In this document: positions 1-7,413 of the stretch, piece after piece
Numbering within the stretch: the first letter of the stretch is position 1
Layout: the number at the start of each line of letters is the position of its first letter
Origin: Vibrio sp. VB16
GTDB taxonomy: Bacteria; Pseudomonadota; Gammaproteobacteria; Enterobacterales; Vibrionaceae
NCBI RefSeq assembly: GCF_015594925.2
Contig: NZ_CP087590.1
Location: 496,001-560,000 of the forward strand
Direction: 5' to 3'
Length of the DNA: 64,000 nucleotides
Translations under genes and position numbers: made by a program
The notes under the pieces: generated by a model
Seen by the model: only the letters and a program-made list of their open reading frames with translations
The model's database searches: none
What the model was told of the DNA's origin: nothing

Positions 1-1
1 T

Positions 2-496
2 TTCATCGCCACGACTAACGTGAATGATACCGTTCCTCGTTATCTAGAAACAGGGAAGTGGGATCCAAAACCAACGATTGCCACCACGTCTAACGCCATG
101 GATGTTAGCCAGCCAAATAACTGGCCCCGCATTGAAGAGCTATGCCGTATTAAAGGCTGGGGCTTAGATACATTAGGCAAAGGTGTGGTAACGGACGAGC
201 AGAGCGCAGAATCGGTAAAAGAGCTGAACGATCTTGGTTACCTATGTGAACCACATGGTGCTATCGCTTACCGAAGCTTAAATGAACAGCTCCAAGACGG
301 CGAAACAGGCTTATTCTTATGTACCGCTCATCCTGCTAAGTTCAAAGAAGTTGTGGACGATATTCTAGGAACCGATATTGAGGTACCCGCACCGCTTGCC
401 AAGCATGCTGTGATGGAAAACCTATCGGAAGAGCTGGATGCTGATTTTGAAGCGCTGAAAGTGGTGTTGAGAAAGGTTCAGAAGTCATTCTTATAA
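2..496 (+). CDS. thrC: Threonine synthase, C-terminal part (cut by window edge)
   Basis: This is the last 164 residues of threonine synthase, the PLP enzyme that converts O-phosphohomoserine to threonine. The reading frame is open from base 2 and the true start lies outside the window. The stretch reading FIATTNVNDTVPRYL followed by a conserved GLFLCTAHPAKFKE segment is typical of the C-terminal lobe of the long gammaproteobacterial ThrC. The PLP lysine lies upstream of the window. It is probably the last gene of a thrABC operon, since a strong terminator hairpin follows 60 bases after the stop codon. The identity is secure from the C-terminal motif; nothing can be said about the missing part. 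Confidence 0.93.
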   Translation, partial: FIATTNVNDTVPRYLETGKWDPKPTIATTSNAMDVSQPNNWPRIEELCRIKGWGLDTLGKGVVTDEQSAESVKELNDLGYLCEPHGAIAYRSLNEQLQDGETGLFLCTAHPAKFKEVVDDILGTDIEVPAPLAKHAVMENLSEELDADFEALKVVLRKVQKSFL

Positions 497-559
497 AAAC
501 GTGTAGTTAGGCATCAACTGCCTACAACCGTTGATACTGAGTGTTAAGACTTACTTAAA

Positions 560-592
560 GCGGGTGATTCAATAGAGTCACCCGCTTTTTTA
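560..592 (+). terminator. Rho-independent terminator after thrC
   Basis: An 8-bp perfect stem (GCGGGTGA paired with TCACCCGC, 560-567 with 578-585) with a 10-base loop is followed by seven T residues. It closes the thr transcript. Confidence 0.9.
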
Positions 593-633
593 TGCCTATA
601 CCAAATTAAGTAAGTTTGTAATCAGCATGACTA

Positions 634-1029
634 TTAAAGTTTTTCTTTGTGTGTTTTAAGCTGATGGACTAACTGTAATTGAATGGATTTTATCACCAAA
701 AATTTCTGTGAAGATCGATTGTGAGTAAGACTGACTCCATTTCCTTCTGCGGAGCTAACCATCGCTCGCAGCTTGTATTGACTAAAAAATAATAAACTAA
801 TAACAAAAATGAGAACAAAAATAATGGAGTCAACTTGAGGAATAAATGCCAAAGTGGCAGATGAGAGCAGTAAAGATAAAGAGAAGATATTAACGATATT
901 GTGTTTTAGCCCTAGTTTTCTTGCGTCTCTTTGTACAATGTTATCTAAAAGGTAATTATTTTTTCTTGTTATTAAGGTGTTGTCAGTAAGTTGAGAGCCT
1001 GTCGCTTGGTAGGGTTTTCGGAATATCAT
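634..1029 (-). CDS. Small membrane protein of unknown function
   Basis: A 131-residue protein that I do not recognise. Two adjacent hydrophobic segments at about residues 47-65 and 68-86, separated by PQVDS, suggest a helical hairpin in the inner membrane. The flanks are basic and polar (N-terminal about 45 residues, C-terminal about 40 residues), so both tails are probably cytoplasmic. No catalytic motif is visible. The start at 1029 has no Shine-Dalgarno of its own; the good one lies further upstream in front of a 9-codon leader frame that overlaps this start. Function unknown; expressed status uncertain. Confidence 0.55.
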   Translation of the reverse strand: MIFRKPYQATGSQLTDNTLITRKNNYLLDNIVQRDARKLGLKHNIVNIFSLSLLLSSATLAFIPQVDSIIFVLIFVISLLFFSQYKLRAMVSSAEGNGVSLTHNRSSQKFLVIKSIQLQLVHQLKTHKEKL

Positions 1030-1055
1030 TGATTTACTATAGTAACGTTGCTCAT
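1026..1055 (-). CDS. Possible 9-residue leader peptide coupled to the next gene
   Basis: On the minus strand an AGGAG sequence (1063-1067) sits 7 bases before an ATG that opens the frame MSNVTIVNQ. Its TGA stop overlaps the ATG of the 131-residue membrane protein (ATGA overlap). The ideal ribosome site therefore serves the leader, and the membrane protein would be translated by coupling. Whether the peptide is really made is inference. Confidence 0.3.
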   Translation of the reverse strand: MSNVTIVNQ

Positions 1056-1277
1056 AAATCCACTCCTAATGGTGTGTGGGTTAGGCATACTGTTAATAAA
1101 TTACGTACAAAGAGGATTCGTTTTTACTAGGGCATCATCTTCATAAAGAATTCCGCGAACTTTTTGTCTACGCCATCTTAATGTATTTGCCGTATCGGTT
1201 TATCTACTCTCCCTGCAATATACGAAAGTATTGTCGAAGTAATGATATTTACCTAAAGCAACTGCTTTATCAATACG

Positions 1278-2471
1278 CTAACGCAGCACCTTTTTATCTC
1301 TTGCGGCTAGGGCGGCAAAGCAGGTACAAATTAATGCTACAGCAGCGATAAGCAGTAAAGGAATGGTCCATGAATCGCTTTTAGCGTGGATCTGACCAAC
1401 AATCGTTGGGCCCGTTGCTGCTAGAGCATAGCCAATGCCTTGGGACATGCCAGAGAGCGCTGCGGCTTGGCTGGCATTTTCGGTTCGCAAGCCAATAAAT
1501 GACAAAGCAATGATAAACGTAGAGCAATTCGTAAGGCCAAACAGTCCAACCCAAAATATGGCTAAATCGGGAAGGTAAAGTAAGCCAATTAAAGCGATAA
1601 ACACACTAAAGGCACATACAGTAATAAGCCATCGCTGGTTGTTCTTTCTGCCTAGCACTGGAAGTAACAGTAACCCAGGGACCATTGTCGAGAACTGCAA
1701 AAATCCGTAGATATAGCCGGCATCAATCTCACTGTAACCAAGGTCGTTTAATATTTTTGGCAGCCAACCTGCTAAAGAGTAAAAGGTGAATGAGTTTAGA
1801 CCTAAGGCCAATGTAACTTGCCATGCGACACTGCTTTTTAGCAAACTGCGTATTGAGGTCGAACTGTCGACAGTATGTTGGTTTTTCACTTCCGACGTTT
1901 TTTTTCTGATTTTTGGAAACCAGATGGTGAGAGCGAGGATAGGAAATAATACGTTCATAAAGAGAGCAAGCTGCCACCCAGTTGAACCAAAAAAAGTAAG
2001 CTCAGATAGAGGCACCATTAGGCTAGAGCTTAGTGTTGAGCCAATTCCCATCGTGAATATATAAATAGAGGTGACGACCGCGATGCGTGTCGGATAGTTG
2101 ATTTTTACGACCACAGGCAAAAGTACATTCCCTATGGCAATGCCGATACCGATGAGAATGGTGCCCAAGTACAATGTTGAAATGAACCCCCATGACCGTA
2201 GACCAATACCAAATGAAATGAGCAATAGCGCAAGCAACAAGCTAGGTTCTAAGCCCAGTTTGCGAGACAAATGGGTAACCATTGGGGAAAACAGGGCAAA
2301 AGTGAGCAAAGGTAATGCGGTGAGGAAGCCAGCAGCGGATGAGGCTAGGTCAAGATCATGCATTATCTGCGCGAGCACAGGGGCCAGACTTGTAAATGGA
2401 CCTCTTAGATTGAGCGCTAAGAATAGTATGCCTAGCATAATTAGAATGCTTACTCGGGTAGGCGCTCTCAT
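1278..2471 (-). CDS. MFS transporter, CynX/NimT family
   Basis: A 397-residue major facilitator protein with about 12 hydrophobic segments across its whole length and a basic central loop near residues 185-205 (KIRKKTSEVKNQ) between the two six-helix halves. The N-terminal segment LALNLRGPFTSLAPVL is characteristic of the CynX/NimT branch (cyanate and 2-nitroimidazole transporters of E. coli; many members act as exporters). The substrate cannot be read from the sequence. It has no obvious operon partner: 248 bp of unassigned sequence lies downstream, before the small membrane protein. Family is clear, substrate unknown. Confidence 0.85.
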   Translation of the reverse strand: MRAPTRVSILIMLGILFLALNLRGPFTSLAPVLAQIMHDLDLASSAAGFLTALPLLTFALFSPMVTHLSRKLGLEPSLLLALLLISFGIGLRSWGFISTLYLGTILIGIGIAIGNVLLPVVVKINYPTRIAVVTSIYIFTMGIGSTLSSSLMVPLSELTFFGSTGWQLALFMNVLFPILALTIWFPKIRKKTSEVKNQHTVDSSTSIRSLLKSSVAWQVTLALGLNSFTFYSLAGWLPKILNDLGYSEIDAGYIYGFLQFSTMVPGLLLLPVLGRKNNQRWLITVCAFSVFIALIGLLYLPDLAIFWVGLFGLTNCSTFIIALSFIGLRTENASQAAALSGMSQGIGYALAATGPTIVGQIHAKSDSWTIPLLLIAAVALICTCFAALAARDKKVLR

Positions 2472-2584
2472 GTGTTGATTCGCTTCTGAGGTAGATAAGG
2501 AGTTATAGCCTACAGAGCATTGGGCTGGGAAACAATTGTAGGGAGTAAAATATCGTTAAATTAGAGCATAAAAAAGAGATAAAA

Positions 2585-2605
2585 AAAGGCGCTAATGTAG
2601 CGCCT
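2585..2605 (-). terminator. Terminator of the DsbB-like operon
   Basis: An 8-bp stem (AAGGCGCT with AGCGCCTT) and 5-base loop. Read on the minus strand it is followed by a run of T residues (the A-run at about 2578-2586), 30 bases past the stop of the DsbB-like gene. The sequence is nearly symmetrical and could also work for the plus strand. Confidence 0.85.
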
Positions 2606-2634
2606 TTTCGCTAAGGCATTATTATATCGTGATA

Positions 2635-3222
2635 TTACCAGTTCCAGCCGTTCTCAATCCAACTCCAGTATGTCGCAGGATAAGGTGCTTTTAGAGGTGG
2701 AGGGCCGACTAAGGCAAATGAGAGTACCAAGTTCCCTATGATAAGGAACAATACCGCCCAAAATGTGAACTTTTGTAGATTATTTAAAACTCGGCCATTC
2801 GCTGGTATGGTTTTGCAAAAATCAAAGACTTTAGGCATCACGCACATGAGAAGACCAACCATGGCGACAACACCAGTTTGCAAGAAATAGCCCCAAAGAT
2901 ACATGTGAACCCCCATGAAACGACCTTCTGTGCCTTCGAACTCAAACCAATGGAAGGTTGAATGGCGCATACTCATGTAAATATCTATGGCAGCAATAAT
3001 CAGAATGAAACCAACAAACTGTGATCGTGGACCATACCTCAATACAAAGCAGGCAGCCATCATAACCAACAAGATTAACTGCCGAGTAATTAGACAACTG
3101 GCACACGGCATATCCCCTAGCCACAGTTGTTCGTAGAACGTTGCAACGAAGACACCAAAGCCTAATATAAGGGTTGCAATGGCAATGATGTTGTAGAAAT
3201 TCTTTTCATTGATATTAATCAT
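2635..3222 (-). CDS. DsbB-like disulfide oxidoreductase, inner membrane
   Basis: A 195-residue integral membrane protein with about five hydrophobic helices (roughly 10-30, 46-62, 68-84, 108-128 and 150-172). The CASC pair (C40, C43) lies just after helix 1, where DsbB carries its quinone-linked CxxC that reoxidises DsbA. I chose the ATG at 3222 because AAGGAGAG lies 8 bases upstream; an earlier in-frame start has no such site. Unlike classical DsbB, the second periplasmic loop has no cysteine pair. The other cysteines (C58, C127, C136) fall in or near membrane and cytoplasmic segments. It follows a 55-residue membrane protein by 13 bases, so the two form an operon. Probably a variant of the DsbB/DsbI group; partner unknown. 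Confidence 0.8.
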   Translation of the reverse strand: MININEKNFYNIIAIATLILGFGVFVATFYEQLWLGDMPCASCLITRQLILLVMMAACFVLRYGPRSQFVGFILIIAAIDIYMSMRHSTFHWFEFEGTEGRFMGVHMYLWGYFLQTGVVAMVGLLMCVMPKVFDFCKTIPANGRVLNNLQKFTFWAVLFLIIGNLVLSFALVGPPPLKAPYPATYWSWIENGWNW

Positions 3223-3235
3223 CTTAGCGCTCTCC

Positions 3236-3403
3236 TTATAGTGGTCCATATAAATATGGGTGTTTCCAAATGTATGCGACGATATAAAGTACTAGTGTCA
3301 ATAATGAAATAACAAACCAGCGGATAGATCGGCCCTCTTTTTCTGGTGAGCGTATTAGCCACCAGACAACCATGGTCATAAATACGTAAACCAACGTGTT
3401 CAT
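3236..3403 (-). CDS. 55-residue membrane protein upstream of the DsbB-like gene
   Basis: A short protein beginning MNTLVYVFMTMVVWW with two hydrophobic segments (about residues 2-16 and 28-44) separated by the polar stretch IRSPEKEGRS. The start at 3403 is supported by GAGGAA 7 bases upstream; a longer frame exists but lacks a ribosome site. The gene ends 13 bases before the DsbB-like start, so it is almost certainly cotranscribed and may be a small subunit or stabiliser of that enzyme. No recognised family from my reading. The short length and the lack of overlap with another gene make it easy to miss. Confidence 0.65.
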   Translation of the reverse strand: MNTLVYVFMTMVVWWLIRSPEKEGRSIRWFVISLLTLVLYIVAYIWKHPYLYGPL

Positions 3404-3616
3404 ATAAATTCCTCGATGCTTATGTTGCTTTAATAATGAATATGAATGATTCGATGACGAGATTGTGGGGTATGAGGAAAGTGTTAAAGCTGATGCAAGA
3501 CAATCAGAGAGTAAAGCAAACAAAAATCAAATAATTGATATAGTGATGAACGGCTATTCGGTTAGTTCAGTAGTAAAGGGGGAGCCTCTACTACCTAGAT
3601 CGGTGAGCCATGAAGT

Positions 3617-5074
3617 TTAATGTTCAGATTTAGTCTTATCAAAAAGGTTTGGTTTTTGTAAATACTCATTAAGACCAAATAGTTGACCTGTATCACTCTT
3701 GTTTAACGCAGAAAATCGCTGATAGTTATATTCCGCCCCTCTCGGGTTATTAGATTGTTGATCTGCAATACTTAAAAGGTAATAACTCAGTGGGCTAGGG
3801 GAGTTTTCAGATGCATAAAATAGGTAAGGATAGGCTTGTTCACTTCGATCGTTTAGAAGCAGAGCTAACCCTAATGTCGTATTGGCGATGTTACAACGAG
3901 GGTTCTTTTCAAACGCCTGATTTGCCTGAGTCAAAGCGCGATGTTTGTCTTCTAGTTGGCCTTGATTTAAATACCGCATAGACGATATATACGAACCGAG
4001 AGAGTCGAGTAAATAGTATTCTCTGCCTTGTGCTCGTAGCTCAACAAGCTCTTTCTCAATGCCATCCAATTCTTGAAAACCTTTTCCTTGATAGAACAAA
4101 GAAATGCCTTTGGCGATGACCCGCCAGTCGTCATAATTTTGAATGGACGTAATTCTATGACTGGCAACGTTATAACTAGATTCAACCGGCACGACACGCG
4201 TTTTAACATCTAAAATAAGATCACCAATAGGTGAGAAAAAATTGTCGATAGTAAAACGTTGTTCGAGTTGCAAACTAGATTCTGGATTTCTATGATTTTC
4301 CAACGACATCTTTATTACATAACCAGAATCTGTCTGTTTAATCCAACTTTTCAGCTCAATGCCTTCAGATTTAATCTGTTCAATGGCTTCTGGTGTTAAT
4401 TGAGAATAACGATATCCGACGATATTCTTCGATGAGTTCAAGCCAAAGAAAATGTATTCGTACACACTTCGTGCGACAGTGAAATCCTGATTTTTATCCA
4501 AGACAATATCATGAAATACAACGGGAATAATTTGATTACCCATGACTGAAGGTTGATTAACATTAGGCTGAAGATCTTGCCAATATAGAGCCAAACCAGC
4601 AAGTGTAATGGCTAGGGAAAGCATCAATACTGCCGCCATTTTATGACGATAAGGTGTTTTTTCTTTCTTCTTGTCGGATTCCAGTCCAGGGTTAGTCGCC
4701 TCATTATTAGAGAGGTTATTTTGTTCCGGTTTAGATATTGATGGTAAGGCAATAACGTCTATATCAAACAGGTACCCTTGCTTAGGAATGGTTTTAATAA
4801 TGGAATAAGGTCTGCTTTTGTCTCGTAGTTGCGATCTTAAAATACTGATAACTTGCCTGACCAAATTATCGGACACTTGGCTACGCTCCCAGACTTGAGA
4901 GGCAATATCTTTGGTATTTAGAACTTCACCTTGATGTTGAATAAAAAAGGTGAGCATACGTGACTGTAGAGGTTCGAGATGACAAATTTCTCCACCGACA
5001 ACCAGAAGATGTTGTTCTGGAGTGAAAATAATTTCCGGAGAGAGGCCTAATTGATAATGTAAGGCGGATGACAT
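3617..5074 (-). CDS. ToxR/CadC-type membrane-bound transcriptional regulator
   Basis: A 485-residue one-component regulator. Residues about 10-108 form an OmpR-type winged helix: LEPLQSRMLTFFIQHQGEV, VSDNLVRQVISILRSQLRD and the wing IKTIPKQGYLF. A polar linker (about 109-145) leads to one transmembrane helix (about 146-165). The remaining roughly 320 residues are periplasmic and include helical repeats resembling TPRs near the C-terminus. CadC- and ToxR-type proteins bind DNA from the membrane and sense periplasmic cues directly. The periplasmic part seems to have a single cysteine, so a ToxR-like disulfide is unlikely. It lies 213 bases upstream of the small-protein/DsbB-like pair on the same strand and may control it, but that is inference. 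Signal unknown. Confidence 0.85.
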   Translation of the reverse strand: MSSALHYQLGLSPEIIFTPEQHLLVVGGEICHLEPLQSRMLTFFIQHQGEVLNTKDIASQVWERSQVSDNLVRQVISILRSQLRDKSRPYSIIKTIPKQGYLFDIDVIALPSISKPEQNNLSNNEATNPGLESDKKKEKTPYRHKMAAVLMLSLAITLAGLALYWQDLQPNVNQPSVMGNQIIPVVFHDIVLDKNQDFTVARSVYEYIFFGLNSSKNIVGYRYSQLTPEAIEQIKSEGIELKSWIKQTDSGYVIKMSLENHRNPESSLQLEQRFTIDNFFSPIGDLILDVKTRVVPVESSYNVASHRITSIQNYDDWRVIAKGISLFYQGKGFQELDGIEKELVELRAQGREYYLLDSLGSYISSMRYLNQGQLEDKHRALTQANQAFEKNPRCNIANTTLGLALLLNDRSEQAYPYLFYASENSPSPLSYYLLSIADQQSNNPRGAEYNYQRFSALNKSDTGQLFGLNEYLQKPNLFDKTKSEH

Positions 5075-5435
5075 AGAGCTCCGTGTTTGGTATTAGGCTA
5101 ATAACTTAGTGGGAGCCTATCGATTTTATCTTGCGGTGACAAGGTAGAAGGCTGACCAACCTAGCAAGAATCAAAAAATCTACAATTTATAGCCCTAATA
5201 CAGGTTGAACCAAATTACGTCGGTGCGAGAGTATCAACTTTTGTCACCAGTCAGTCTATTCATCCGTTGAATGTAACCAACCGTCACTTACGGCAATATT
5301 GTCAAATAGATAAGCTTGGTCATTTTACGATGAGGTGATAAATGAGGGAGCGTTCGGTTGCAAGGTTACTTTCTTAAATTCTCAATTAAGGGGAAAAGCG
5401 TGAGATATAATGCATGTAGGATAATTAGTTAATTC
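5075..5435. other. Intergenic stretch with no assigned gene
   Basis: This 361-base region lies between the regulator start and the grcA terminator. I see GGAG at the right distance before the regulator ATG (5075-5085 on the minus strand) and no reading frame with a convincing ribosome site. No repeats or RNA gene were recognised. Confidence 0.5.
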
Positions 5436-5470
5436 AAAAAAACCACAGGACATATTTGATTATCCTGCGG
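5436..5470 (-). terminator. Terminator of grcA
   Basis: On the minus strand CCGCAGGA (5463-5470) pairs with TCCTGTGG (5443-5450) with one G-U pair, followed by seven T residues. It lies about 30 bases after the grcA stop. Confidence 0.85.
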
Positions 5471-5498
5471 CTTCTTTATCGGTTTATAGCGACGATGT

Positions 5499-5876
5499 TT
5501 ACATAGTTTCTGTAAAAGTACGCGCAACAACGTCTGCTTGCTGCTCTGGCGTCAGCGAGTTAAAGCGTACAGCGTAACCAGATACACGAATCGTTAGCTG
5601 AGGGTACTTCTCAGGATTCTTGATAGCATCTTCTAGCGTTTCACGCTTAAGAACATTAACGTTAAGGTGTTGGCCACCTTCAACAAGTGGTGTTGTCTCT
5701 ACTGCAACTTCACGGCTCTCGAATTGACCCAAAGATGAGGCTGAAACAACTTGATCAGCTTCAAAGCCAGAAACAGCTGCTATGCAACGAGCTTCGTTTT
5801 TTTCTGAGTCTAGTAGCCAGATAGAGTTTAGTAGCTCATCGTTTGCTGCTTTAGTGATTTGAATACCTTGGATCAT
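5499..5876 (-). CDS. grcA: Autonomous glycyl radical cofactor GrcA
   Basis: A 125-residue protein equal to E. coli YfiD/GrcA, which replaces the oxygen-damaged glycyl-radical domain of pyruvate formate-lyase. The C-terminal RVSGYAVRFNSLTPEQQ segment holds the radical glycine (G100 in RVSGY). GrcA is activated by the PFL activating enzyme and docks onto the clipped PFL in the cytoplasm. The gene stands alone, with its own terminator. Two FNR-type boxes lie upstream (centres about 80 and 133 bases before the start codon), which agrees with induction under oxygen limitation. In E. coli grcA is next to ung; here nfo sits between them. Confidence 0.96.
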   Translation of the reverse strand: MIQGIQITKAANDELLNSIWLLDSEKNEARCIAAVSGFEADQVVSASSLGQFESREVAVETTPLVEGGQHLNVNVLKRETLEDAIKNPEKYPQLTIRVSGYAVRFNSLTPEQQADVVARTFTETM

Positions 5877-5949
5877 AAACTTCTCCTAGTTCACTTACGT
5901 GATTAAATTAATTAGCATATTTCGATAACTTGTTGCAGCCATAATAATA

Positions 5950-5963
5950 TTGATTTAGGTCAA
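5950..5963 (-). promoter_or_regulatory. FNR box, promoter-proximal, for grcA
   Basis: TTGATTTAGGTCAA matches the FNR consensus TTGAT-N4-ATCAA at all but one position. If it acts as a class II site centred at -40.5, transcription of grcA would start near 5916. That leaves a leader of about 40 bases before the start codon. Confidence 0.75.
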
Positions 5964-6002
5964 AATACAACTAAAAACCTTGTTTTTTTTGTGCTAATTT
6001 TA

Positions 6003-6016
6003 TTGATGTAGGTCAA
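6003..6016 (-). promoter_or_regulatory. FNR box, promoter-distal, for grcA
   Basis: TTGATGTAGGTCAA is a second FNR-type box, exactly 53 bases centre-to-centre from the first. The E. coli grcA (yfiD) promoter has FNR sites at -40.5 and -93.5, the same spacing. There the distal site tunes down activation. Confidence 0.7.
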
Positions 6017-6083
6017 GAACCCTTTAGTTTCAGTGTTTTCCCGTAAAATGCTGTTCTATATGATAATTTTATCACTTACGCAT

Positions 6084-6101
6084 TGTAGTAAATTGACTAC
6101 A
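6084..6101. promoter_or_regulatory. Perfect dyad TGTAGT-N6-ACTACA upstream of nfo
   Basis: A perfect 6-6-6 inverted repeat (TGTAGT, AAATTG, ACTACA). It fits the outer TGTA-N10-TACA frame of TyrR boxes but not the inner AAA/TTT. It also resembles a generic dimeric repressor operator. It lies about 120 bases before the nfo start; the regulator is unknown. Confidence 0.35.
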
Positions 6102-6218
6102 TTTCCGTATCATACTGCTAACTGCATTGCTTAATTAAATTAACAATCTGAGTGTTTGTATTGTTCCCCTTATTACTATAACGTCGTTAAAAACTAACAA
6201 ATGAAAGAAAGAGTTCTA

Positions 6219-7076
6219 ATGGTGAGTAAAAAATTTATTGGTGCGCATGTATCTGCTGCGGGTGGAGTAGAGAATGCACCAATTAGAGCGAAAGAGATTG
6301 GTGCAAATGCGTTTGCCCTGTTTACTAAAAATCAAAGGCAATGGGTGGCTAAACCCCTAACAGAAGAGAGTATTAATCAGTTTAAAAAAAACTGTCTCGA
6401 ATTAGGTTTTGGACCGGAAAAAATACTTCCTCACGATTCCTATCTGATTAATCTTGGCGCACCAGAGCCAGAGAAGTTAGAAAAGTCGCGTGCCGCATTT
6501 ATCGATGAGATGGAAAGGTGCCAGCAACTTGGTTTACATTTGCTCAATTTTCATCCTGGGAGCCATTTGAAACAGATCTCAGAACAGGCGTGCTTAACGG
6601 CAATTGCAGAGTCGATTAATCTTGCCCACCAAGCTGTGCCAGATGTTGTGGCTGTTATTGAGAATACAGCAGGGCAGGGAACTAACCTAGGTTGGCGGTT
6701 TGAACACCTTGCTGAAATAATTGCTCAAGTGGAGGATAAAGAACGGGTAGGGGTTTGCCTTGATACCTGCCACACTTTTACTGCTGGGTATGATCTGCGT
6801 ACGAAAGAAGCATGTGAAAAAACGTTTGCTGAGTTTGATAGTGTCGTTGGTATGCACTATTTAAGAGCGATGCATCTAAATGATTCAAAAGTGGATTTTG
6901 ATAGTCATGTCGATCGTCATCATTCTTTAGGTAAAGGGAAAATTGGCTGGGATTGTTTTGAATATATAGCTCAAGATAGCCGATTTGATTCTATGCCTTT
7001 GATTTTAGAAACAATTGAACCTGAGATATGGGGAGATGAAATACAAGCTCTCCGTCATTTAGAGATGCAAAAGTAA
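6219..7076 (+). CDS. nfo: Endonuclease IV (AP endonuclease)
   Basis: A 285-residue TIM-barrel enzyme, the same length as E. coli Nfo. It nicks DNA 5' of abasic sites in base-excision repair. Signatures include KFIGAHVSAAGG at the N-terminus, FALFTKNQRQW, the zinc ligands in HDSYLINL and LLNFHPGSHL, CLDTCHTFTAGYD, MHLNDSK and LILETIEP. I prefer the ATG at 6219 (or the adjacent GTG at 6222) to the upstream ATG at 6201, because it matches the family length and GAAAGAG precedes it. It lies one gene before ung, another base-excision enzyme, so the two repair genes are clustered. The gap to ung is 337 bp and carries its own small frame. Confidence 0.95.
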   Translation: MVSKKFIGAHVSAAGGVENAPIRAKEIGANAFALFTKNQRQWVAKPLTEESINQFKKNCLELGFGPEKILPHDSYLINLGAPEPEKLEKSRAAFIDEMERCQQLGLHLLNFHPGSHLKQISEQACLTAIAESINLAHQAVPDVVAVIENTAGQGTNLGWRFEHLAEIIAQVEDKERVGVCLDTCHTFTAGYDLRTKEACEKTFAEFDSVVGMHYLRAMHLNDSKVDFDSHVDRHHSLGKGKIGWDCFEYIAQDSRFDSMPLILETIEPEIWGDEIQALRHLEMQK

Positions 7077-7122
7077 GCAAAATTGAGGCCTTGAATGACG
7101 AGTTAACAATAAAATAAAAAAG

Positions 7123-7205
7123 TTGGCATCCTTCTTTCATCACTAGATTAAGTAAACGATCTTTATATCGTGCGCTACACAAACCTAGCCACAAGAGGAT
7201 GCCAA
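7123..7205 (+). repeat. Inverted repeat flanking the leader of the small nfo-ung frame
   Basis: TTGGCATCCT (7123-7132) and AGGATGCCAA (7196-7205) are exact reverse complements 63 bases apart. The right arm contains the GAGG ribosome site of the 33-residue frame at 7207, so a transcript covering both arms could hide that site. Nothing else is recognised in 7077-7206. Confidence 0.6.
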
Positions 7206-7206
7206 T

Positions 7207-7308
7207 ATGCGTTTTTCATCTTTGTTATACAGCCGACCTAGAACCCCAGTGCCATACCGTCATGTACAAGGTAGGGGCCACTTTAGAACCCCTCAAAGAC
7301 ATGCTTGA
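7207..7308 (+). CDS. Possible 33-residue arginine-rich peptide
   Basis: This frame starts MRFSSLLYSRPRTPVPYR and ends at 7308. It has seven arginines, three histidines, no acidic residues and several prolines. GAGG lies 8 bases before the ATG, a normal distance. The composition recalls small nucleic-acid- or ribosome-binding peptides, or a leader peptide, but I do not recognise a family. It sits 105 bases upstream of ung and could affect ung expression. An overlapping frame starts at 7199 (41 residues) but has a poorer ribosome site. Coding status rests on the ribosome site and composition only. Confidence 0.4.
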   Translation: MRFSSLLYSRPRTPVPYRHVQGRGHFRTPQRHA

Positions 7309-7413
7309 TCACACTCGAATTTAGTCGTCGGAGATCATCGGTTCAAAGAACCCCGCTTTCTGTTTCTCTTTTAGTTGTATATTATTCACTTCTTGTTTTA
7401 AAGGAGTGCAAAC

